5,528 nt of DNA from Desulfobacterales bacterium. Lineage in GTDB: Bacteria > Desulfobacterota > Desulfobacteria > Desulfobacterales > SpSt-501. Below the pieces are notes generated by a model. The model did no database searches, was not told the origin of the DNA, and saw only the letters and a list, made by a program, of their open reading frames with translations. The stretch covers positions 1 through 5,528 of the forward strand of contig JALOOS010000135.1 in assembly GCA_025454275.1 (NCBI GenBank). The letters run 5' to 3'. Below are positions 1 through 4,501 of this stretch, piece by piece. The position numbers and the translations under genes are program-made. Each line of letters starts with the position of its first letter. The stretch's first letter is position 1.

Positions 1-1
1 G

Positions 2-487
2 CGCCTCGCGAGCCAGGTCGCAGCCTGGCTGCGGCAGCAGCTCGGGGCCGGGACGGGGGAGAGCGTGGAGTCGATGCCGGGTGCGCTGCGCGAGGACCTC
101 AAACGCCTGCTCGGATGGCTGGGAGGGTGGATCCGAAAGCGGATCGGCTTTCTGAGGCGGTGGCTGCCGGGCGAGGCGCCGGCAGGCCCGGCCCCCGCGG
201 CCGAGGCCGTGCGACGGCGCTACCGCGAGCTCTTGAGGTGGGCGGCGCGCCGGGGTTCCCGCCGCCGGCCGTCGCACACGCCGCGGGAATTCCTGGCGGC
301 TCTGTGCAAACGATTCCCGCTTGTCTCCAGCGAGCTGCGCCTCATCACCGAGCATTATGAGCGGGTGCGCTACGGGGAGATCGACCCCGGCGTCAGCACC
401 CTCTCCGACCTCGAAACGTCGTGGCAACAGGTGCGGGCGGCCGCCGGCCGGCAAAAGGCTGGACCCGAAGACCGGAAGCCGCTATAG
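2..487 (+). CDS. DUF4129-domain protein, C-terminal part (5' end outside window)
   Basis: The reading frame is open from the first full codon at base 2 to the TAG at 485-487, so this is the last ~161 residues of a longer protein. A GTG at 65 is available but is probably internal, because coding-like sequence (LASQVAAWLRQQL) continues in frame upstream. The second half has the pattern of a DUF4129 domain: an RRRYRELLRWAARRG helix, then SHTPREFLAAL, then LITEHYERVRYGE. That domain occurs at the C-terminus of TgpA-type transglutaminases and in stand-alone membrane proteins near moxR genes. Before it lies a basic, Trp-rich amphipathic stretch (around bases 98-175) and an Ala/Pro linker; I see no clear transmembrane helix in the visible part. 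The biochemical role of DUF4129 is not established. Family assignment is fairly secure. Whether a transglutaminase domain lies upstream cannot be seen. Confidence 0.75.
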   Translation, partial: RLASQVAAWLRQQLGAGTGESVESMPGALREDLKRLLGWLGGWIRKRIGFLRRWLPGEAPAGPAPAAEAVRRRYRELLRWAARRGSRRRPSHTPREFLAALCKRFPLVSSELRLITEHYERVRYGEIDPGVSTLSDLETSWQQVRAAAGRQKAGPEDRKPL

Positions 488-500
488 CGTGAGCTCAACC

Positions 501-1490
501 ATGGACCGAACCGACACCCACCCCCACAACACCCCGGAGGCGGCCATCGCTCCCGTCATCCAGGCAGCGGCGGGCCGATTCCGCGAAAACGTGTCGGCCG
601 CGGTCATCGGCCGCCCGCGGGCCATCGATCTCATTTTTATCGCTCTGCTCTGCGAAGGCCACCTCCTGATCGAGGATGTCCCCGGGGTGGGCAAGACCCT
701 GCTGGCCCGGGCCACCGCCCGGTCGCTCGCCTTGAGCTTCAAGCGCATCCAGTGCACCCCCGATCTGCTCCCTTCCGATGTGGTCGGAATTCACCTGTTC
801 AACCAGAAAACCGCGGAGTTCGAATTCCGGCCGGGGCCGGTCCTCGCCAACATCGTCCTGGTGGATGAGATCAACCGCGCCATGCCGCGGACCCAGTCGA
901 GCCTGCTCGAGTGCATGCAGGAGCGCCAGGTCACCGTCGACTGGAACACGATGACCCTGCCCCGCCCCTTCATGATCATGGCCACCCAGAACCCGATCGA
1001 GCTCGAAGGGACCTTTCCCCTGCCGGAGGCCCAGCTGGACCGCTTCCTTCTGAGGTTGAGGCTCGGCTATCCCTCCCCCGAGGACGAGGCGGCTGTGCTG
1101 GCGCGCTACCGGCAGGAAAATCCGCTGGAAAGCCTGGGAAGCGTTCTGGCGGCCGAGGAGCTGCTCGAGATCCAGAAGCTCGCCCGCCGCGTCCGTGTCT
1201 CCGTCCCGATCCGGGACTACATCATCGCCGTGACCCGCGCCACCCGCCGGCACCCCGAGATCCGCCTGGGAGCGAGCACCCGCTCCGCCCTCGGGCTCCA
1301 GGCCGCCTGCCAGGCTCTGGCCGCCTGCCGGGGGCGGGAGTTCGTCCTCCCCGACGACGTCAAGGAGCTGGCCGACCCGGTGCTCAGCCATCGCCTCATC
1401 CTCGCCACCGATGCACGGCTCAAGGGCCGCTCCGAGGAGCAGCTGATCGAGGAGCTGCTGGACTCGGTGCCGGTGCCGGCCGAAGGATAA
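501..1490 (+). CDS. moxR: MoxR-family AAA+ ATPase
   Basis: This encodes a MoxR-type AAA+ ATPase of 329 aa, the usual family length. MoxR proteins are thought to act as ATP-driven chaperones that assemble or activate partner proteins, often with DUF58/von Willebrand A-domain proteins. Counting from ATG 501, Walker A is DVPGVGKT (residues 59-66), Walker B is VLVDEINRA (119-127), sensor 1 is ATQNP (161-165), the LPEAQLDRF arginine-finger segment is at 174-182, and the sensor-2 region is GASTRSALGLQ (257-267). The C-terminal lid helices (LPDDVKELADPVLSHRLIL) are intact. The gene starts 13 bp after the DUF4129 stop, so the two are probably co-transcribed. ATG 501 has only a weak upstream GTGAG at 489-493. 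An in-frame GTG at 489, with GGAAG at 474-478, is the alternative and would add four residues. The open frame continues upstream to 321, but that part overlaps DUF4129 and lacks family similarity. No DUF58 gene follows, so moxR seems to end its operon. Family certain, client unknown. Confidence 0.93.
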   Translation: MDRTDTHPHNTPEAAIAPVIQAAAGRFRENVSAAVIGRPRAIDLIFIALLCEGHLLIEDVPGVGKTLLARATARSLALSFKRIQCTPDLLPSDVVGIHLFNQKTAEFEFRPGPVLANIVLVDEINRAMPRTQSSLLECMQERQVTVDWNTMTLPRPFMIMATQNPIELEGTFPLPEAQLDRFLLRLRLGYPSPEDEAAVLARYRQENPLESLGSVLAAEELLEIQKLARRVRVSVPIRDYIIAVTRATRRHPEIRLGASTRSALGLQAACQALAACRGREFVLPDDVKELADPVLSHRLILATDARLKGRSEEQLIEELLDSVPVPAEG

Positions 1491-1530
1491 GACGACCCGC
1501 GCCCCAGCCCCTGGCTTCCGTCCTTGGCCG

Positions 1531-1580
1531 AAATTGATTGCATGTTTTATAAAATTGCAATATTATTAATTTGTTAACCT
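1531..1580 (+). promoter_or_regulatory. AT-rich island with candidate sigma-70 promoter for the gsp genes
   Basis: Only 9 of these 50 bases are G or C, against roughly two thirds in the surrounding DNA. A possible -35 TTGCAT (1538-1543) is followed after 17 bp by TATTAT (1561-1566), one mismatch from the -10 consensus; the -35 is weak (3 of 6). The TTGATT at 1534-1539 matches better but would need a 21-bp spacer. The position, between the moxR stop and gspF, fits a promoter for the secretion operon, leaving a 5' leader of about 75-80 nt. This is pattern matching only. Confidence 0.45.
1537..1561. repeat. Imperfect palindrome within the putative gsp promoter
   Basis: The outer arms ATTGCA (1537-1542) and TGCAAT (1556-1561) are exact reverse complements. 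They enclose a perfect 10-bp palindrome TTTTATAAAA (1545-1554) whose centre is offset by half a base. The element sits between and over the candidate -35 and -10, where a dimeric repressor or activator would bind. It has no GC-rich stem, so it does not look like a Rho-independent terminator. The bound factor, if any, is unknown. Confidence 0.4.
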
Positions 1581-1651
1581 GAGATTTGCCGCACCACCCA
1601 TCCCGCCGTTCCTGGAAGCCGTGAGGTGGGAGCGAAAAGCGGAAAACGCCG

Positions 1652-2881
1652 ATGCCGGTTTTCGAATACACAGCACTGGATGCGAAAGGCAAGTCCACCT
1701 CCGGCATTGTGGATGCCGAAGGCCTTCAGGCCGCGCGCCAGAAGCTGCGCAGTGCCGGCAAATTCCCGGTCTCGATCCGCCCCGCCGAAGAGGCCCAGCC
1801 GAGGCTTGCCCGGCAGGGGCGACTCAGCCTCAAGGCCCGGTTCAGCCGGGTCAAGGCCTCCGAGGTCGCCATGATCACGCGCCAGCTGGCGACCCTGATC
1901 GGGGCCGGATTCCCGCTTGTTTCGGCGATCGAGGCCCTCTTGCCTCAGACCAACTCCCACGGCCTGAAGCGCACCCTGGCCCGCATCAAGGATGCGATCG
2001 TCGAGGGCAACAGCTTCGCCCAGGCCCTGGCGCCATATCCCCATGCCTTTCCGCCCATCTACGTCAACATGGTCCGCGCCGGCGAGACCTCGGGCACGCT
2101 CGAGATCGTGCTGGAGCGGCTGGCCGAAATCACCGAGAAACAGCAGGCGCTCTCCAACCGCATCCAGGCCGCCCTGGCTTACCCCATCTTCATGCTGCTC
2201 TTCGGGGCGGTTGTGCTTTTCGTCCTATTGACGTATATTGTCCCTACCATCACCACGATCTTCGTGGACATGAAGCAGGTCCTGCCCACCCCCACCCGCG
2301 TGCTGATCCTCCTGAGCGGATTCTTCAAGGACTTCTGGTGGATCGTGCTGGCGCTGGTGGTGGGCGCCGGTTTCGCGGCCGGCCGCTTCCGGGCGACGGC
2401 ATACGGGCGGCGCTGGAGCGACGGCCTCGTCTTACGGCTGCCCCTGCTCGGCAGCCTGGCGCGCAAGCTCGCCGTCGCCCGCTTCAGCCGCACGCTGGGC
2501 TCCCTGCTCGAAAACGGCGTCACGATGCTGGTCGCCCTCGACATCGTCAAGAACATCGCCGGCAATCTCCTGATCACCGAGGCCGTGGCACGGGCCGGCG
2601 AGGAGGTGAGCAAGGGCAAAAGCCTGTGGCTTTCGCTCTCCGAAACCCAGGTCTTCCCCATGCTGCCGATCCAGATGATCCAGGTCGGCGAGCAGTCCGG
2701 GGAGATGGAGAAAATGCTCTACAAGATCGCCGATGTCTATGAAAACGAGGTCGAGACCACGATTCTGAGGCTCACCTCCTACCTCGAGCCGGTGATGATC
2801 CTTGTCATGGGCGCAATCGTGGGATTCATCGTGCTCTCGATCTGCCTGCCTATCTTCGAGATGAACCAGATGATACGGTAG
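1652..2881 (+). CDS. gspF: Type II secretion system inner-membrane platform protein GspF
   Basis: GspF is the polytopic inner-membrane platform protein of the type II secretion system. It couples the cytoplasmic ATPase GspE and the GspL/GspM complex to pseudopilus assembly. The 409 aa match the usual length. The start MPVFEYTALDAKGK is the family's typical N-terminus, and a GGAAAA ribosome-binding site (1641-1646) lies 5 bp before ATG 1652. Two T2SSF repeats are visible. The first covers about residues 71-193 (RQLATLIGAGFPLVSAIEAL, then MVRAGETSGTLE). The second covers about 274-396 (ARFSRTLGSLLENGVTMLVAL, then QVGEQSGEMEKML). Hydrophobic segments near 178-200, 229-245 and 378-402 fit the expected three membrane helices. 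It is the first gene of the secretion run here, following an AT-rich promoter-like region. gspE, often directly upstream, is absent from this position. The alternative PilC (type IV pili) is a homologue, but the GHIJK neighbours make GspF clear. Confidence 0.96.
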   Translation: MPVFEYTALDAKGKSTSGIVDAEGLQAARQKLRSAGKFPVSIRPAEEAQPRLARQGRLSLKARFSRVKASEVAMITRQLATLIGAGFPLVSAIEALLPQTNSHGLKRTLARIKDAIVEGNSFAQALAPYPHAFPPIYVNMVRAGETSGTLEIVLERLAEITEKQQALSNRIQAALAYPIFMLLFGAVVLFVLLTYIVPTITTIFVDMKQVLPTPTRVLILLSGFFKDFWWIVLALVVGAGFAAGRFRATAYGRRWSDGLVLRLPLLGSLARKLAVARFSRTLGSLLENGVTMLVALDIVKNIAGNLLITEAVARAGEEVSKGKSLWLSLSETQVFPMLPIQMIQVGEQSGEMEKMLYKIADVYENEVETTILRLTSYLEPVMILVMGAIVGFIVLSICLPIFEMNQMIR

Positions 2882-3084
2882 AAGAAGGGTCCAAGGGGTC
2901 AAGGGGTCGAGTGAAAAGAGAAAGGTATAACGAGATGATTTACCAGGTTATCCTCCCGATCGGGGGCCGTTTTCCCGACAGCCGCCCGGCGCTGCTCCCC
3001 GGTCATCATACACGGACGTGTCAATTGGTGAGGCGCACGGGTAGTCCGGCGCGGCCGCAAGCTCACGCCGGGAGATCGAGGCGA
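2882..3084. other. gspF-gspG intergenic stretch with simple repeats
   Basis: This holds about 203 bp if gspG starts at TTG 3085. It begins with three tandem 8-bp units (2885-2908), then a purine-rich run (GAGTGAAAAGAGAAAGG, 2909-2925). Further on are a short inverted repeat ACACG-GA-CGTGT (3010-3021) and a 14-mer CCGGCGCGGCCGCA (3046-3059) that recurs in the gspI-gspJ region. The gspG frame stays open throughout, from GTG 2911, and its translation is Arg/Pro/His-rich with no family resemblance. I see no convincing promoter or terminator. Confidence 0.6.
2885..2908 (+). repeat. Three tandem 8-bp units after gspF
   Basis: The units are AAGGGTCC (2885-2892), AAGGGGTC (2893-2900) and AAGGGGTC (2901-2908), the last two identical. 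They begin 3 bp after the gspF stop codon. The array is short and could be a slippage product or the edge of a dispersed intergenic repeat. Function unknown. Confidence 0.7.
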
Positions 3085-3522
3085 TTGAGAACGGCTGGAG
3101 ACAGGGGCTTCACCCTGATCGAGATCATGGTGGTCATCATCATCCTGGGGATCCTCGCGATGTACGTCGCCCCCAAGCTGATGGGGCGGCCCGACGAGGC
3201 CAAGCAGGTGCGGGCCAAGATGGACATCGCCGCCCTCGAAACCGCTCTCAAGCTCTACAAGCTCGACAACGGGCTCTATCCCAGCACCGAGCAGGGGCTG
3301 ACCGCTCTGGTGCAGACGCCCGAATCCGGCATCATCCCCAAGAAGTGGCGCCAGGGCGGATACCTGGAGAAGGGCAAGGTGCCCAAGGACCCGTGGGGCA
3401 ACGACTACGTCTACCTGGCCCCGGGGTTGAAAGGGGATTTCGACATTCTCTCCTACGGGGCGGACGGTGTTCCGGGCGGTGAAAACGAGAACAAGGACAT
3501 CAACAACTGGGACATCGATTGA
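3085..3522 (+). CDS. gspG: Major pseudopilin GspG
   Basis: GspG is the major pseudopilin. Prepilin peptidase GspO cleaves its leader, and it polymerises into the periplasmic pseudopilus that drives substrate through the secretin. The class III motif is G|FTLIEIMVVIIILGILA, with Glu at mature position +5. The body is classic GspG (LETALKLYKLDNGLYPSTEQGL, then PKDPWGNDYVY) and ends with the SYGADG-GG-DINNWD loop that binds calcium in family members. I place the start at TTG 3085, with GGGAG (3070-3074) upstream. It gives the leader MRTAGDRG and 145 aa, the usual family length. The frame is open further up, so GTG 3028 (27-residue leader), ATG 2935 or GTG 2911 are alternatives; those extensions are Arg/Pro-rich and not family-like. 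An automatic annotation would probably show 203 aa from 2911. Identity is near certain, the exact start is not. Confidence 0.93.
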   Translation: MRTAGDRGFTLIEIMVVIIILGILAMYVAPKLMGRPDEAKQVRAKMDIAALETALKLYKLDNGLYPSTEQGLTALVQTPESGIIPKKWRQGGYLEKGKVPKDPWGNDYVYLAPGLKGDFDILSYGADGVPGGENENKDINNWDID

Positions 3523-4018
3523 GCACGGCGGCCTGACCCTGCTCGAGCTGATCGTGGTCATGGCCCTGATCGGGATCGTCTTCTTCTTCGCCGTCCCCCG
3601 CTTCGAGGGCTCGTTTCTGCTGGACGACGCCACGAAGGACAGCCGCTGGCTGATGGCCACCTTGAACAACCTGCGCGAGGAGGCCGTGCGCACCCACCGG
3701 CTCCAGCTCCTGCACGTCGACCTGGAGACCGGCCGGATCTGGACCACATCCGATGCCATGTCCCCCGAGCAGGTCGCCCGGGCCGCCGCGGGCGCCAGGC
3801 GGCCGCCCGCGGGGGGAAGCGTGGCCGGTGTGGAGTTTCCGCTCCGGGGGCGCATCACGGCCGGGAGGGCGGATATCCGCTTTCACCCGGGCGGACGTTC
3901 GGATCAGGCCCTGATCCACCTGGTGAACGGGGACAGGGTGCATTCGTTTCTCGTGGAGCCTTTTTTGTCCCAGGTGCGGATCTTCGACCGCCTGACCGGG
4001 TTTGACCAACTGCGGTAA
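3479..4018 (+). CDS. gspH: Minor pseudopilin GspH
   Basis: GspH is a minor pseudopilin that joins the GspI-J-K tip complex to the GspG shaft. The prepilin motif is G|LTLLELIVVMALIGIVFFFAVPRF, with Glu at +5 but Leu instead of the usual Phe at +1, which is tolerated in the family. The C-terminal half carries GVEFPLRG, then ADIRFHPGGRSDQALIHLVNGD and LVEP, the usual GspH beta-strand pattern. The start is awkward because there is no ATG in frame. GTG 3479 (used here, 179 aa) overlaps gspG by 44 bp and gives an 18-residue basic leader. GTG 3467 gives a longer overlap. An ATT at 3518-3520, sharing one base with the gspG TGA and preceded by GGGA (3509-3512), would give the family-like leader MEHGG. 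Any of these implies translational coupling to gspG. Function secure, start uncertain. Confidence 0.88.
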   Translation: MKTRTRTSTTGTSIEHGGLTLLELIVVMALIGIVFFFAVPRFEGSFLLDDATKDSRWLMATLNNLREEAVRTHRLQLLHVDLETGRIWTTSDAMSPEQVARAAAGARRPPAGGSVAGVEFPLRGRITAGRADIRFHPGGRSDQALIHLVNGDRVHSFLVEPFLSQVRIFDRLTGFDQLR

Positions 4019-4023
4019 GCGCC

Positions 4024-4455
4024 ATGGCCCGATCACAGCCCCCGGGGGCTGCTTTGCCACGCCTGCGGCGGACCTCCGTGCCGCACGGATTCAGCCTGCT
4101 CGAGGTGATGATCGCGCTCGGCATCCTGGCGATCGTCCTTTTGAGCGTGTACCGGCTGCATTCGCAGACGATCGCCATGAGCATCGAGGCGCGGTTCATG
4201 ACCCAGGCCCCGCTTCTCGCCCGCAGCGCCCTGGCGCGCTGGGAGGATCCGGCCCGGCCCCAGCCGGCCTCCGCTGAGGGCGACTTCGGACCGGAGTTTC
4301 CCGGCTACCGCTGGCGGATCACGGCCGAGGAGGTCACCGCCCCCAGCCTGGGAAGGGAGTTTGCACGCGACATCCGGCGCATCGAGGTCCGGGTGGCCCT
4401 CAACGAGGGCGAATACACCTACGGTTTCCGGACCTACCGGTTTAAAAGAGAGTGA
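4024..4455 (+). CDS. gspI: Minor pseudopilin GspI
   Basis: GspI is the minor pseudopilin at the core of the pseudopilus tip, binding GspJ and GspK to start pilus assembly. The motif is HG|FSLLEVMIALGILAIVLL with Glu at +5, followed by a short globular domain (RWRITAEEV, then IRRIEVRVALNEGEYTYGF) typical of the family. Length is 143 aa from ATG 4024, which lies 5 bp after the gspH stop. That start gives a 22-residue leader rich in Pro and Arg. Shorter options are TTG 4054 (leader MPRLRRTSVPHG) and GTG 4078 (leader MPHG, with GGCGGA near 4067-4072). No strong ribosome-binding site precedes ATG 4024, so coupling to gspH is likely. A 16-bp perfect palindrome lies in its first codons. Function secure, start moderately so. 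Confidence 0.9.
   Translation: MARSQPPGAALPRLRRTSVPHGFSLLEVMIALGILAIVLLSVYRLHSQTIAMSIEARFMTQAPLLARSALARWEDPARPQPASAEGDFGPEFPGYRWRITAEEVTAPSLGREFARDIRRIEVRVALNEGEYTYGFRTYRFKRE
4036..4051. repeat. 16-bp perfect palindrome in the gspI leader codons
   Basis: CAGCCCCCGGGGGCTG equals its own reverse complement. In mRNA it could fold as a short GC hairpin 12 bases after the gspI ATG. It is followed by GCTTTGCC rather than a U-run, so it is not a Rho-independent terminator. It may be chance in GC-rich coding DNA, or it may hinder initiation at ATG 4024 in favour of a downstream start. Confidence 0.5.
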
Positions 4456-4460
4456 AAGAC

Positions 4461-4479
4461 AGTAACGAGTAACGAGTAA
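4461..4479 (+). repeat. TAACGAG heptamer array after gspI, with a stop in all three frames
   Basis: The sequence AGTAACGAGTAACGAGTAA contains two full TAACGAG units (4463-4469, 4470-4476) plus TAA. It begins 5 bp after the gspI stop. Because the unit is 7 bp, the TAA triplets at 4463, 4470 and 4477 fall in three different frames. The whole 19 bp is the exact reverse complement of 4636-4654 and of 4702-4720. Confidence 0.85.
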
Positions 4480-4501
4480 AAGAAAAACCTGGACCAAGAT
4501 C

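Noticed and set aside
65..487. Complete 140-aa DUF4129 gene starting at GTG 65
   Set aside because: The frame is open to the window edge with protein-like sequence before 65 and no good ribosome-binding site at 65, so a truncated longer gene is more likely.
495..1391. Long minus-strand open frame opposite moxR
   Set aside because: It is the complement shadow of a well-conserved AAA+ gene in GC-rich DNA. Its translation is low-complexity Gly/Ala/Arg/Gln with no recognisable domain.
1491..1535. Terminator after moxR
   Set aside because: Only a 4-bp CCAG/CTGG stem with a 3-base loop is visible near 1504-1514, and no T-run follows it. moxR must end in some other way, or read through.
3010..3021. 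ACACG-GA-CGTGT inverted repeat as an operator
   Set aside because: Five-base arms are short, no promoter elements surround it, and the position inside the gspF-gspG gap gives no further support.
3515..3530. Programmed frameshift joining gspG to gspH
   Set aside because: GspG ends at its normal length, just after its conserved calcium-loop region, and no slippery site is present. Separate initiation is simpler.
2899..3858. Long minus-strand open frame opposite gspG and gspH
   Set aside because: It covers two clear pseudopilin genes on the other strand and has no family-like sequence.
4036..4058. Rho-independent terminator at the 16-bp palindrome
   Set aside because: It lies inside gspI coding sequence, and the following bases (GCTTTGCC) are not a U-run.
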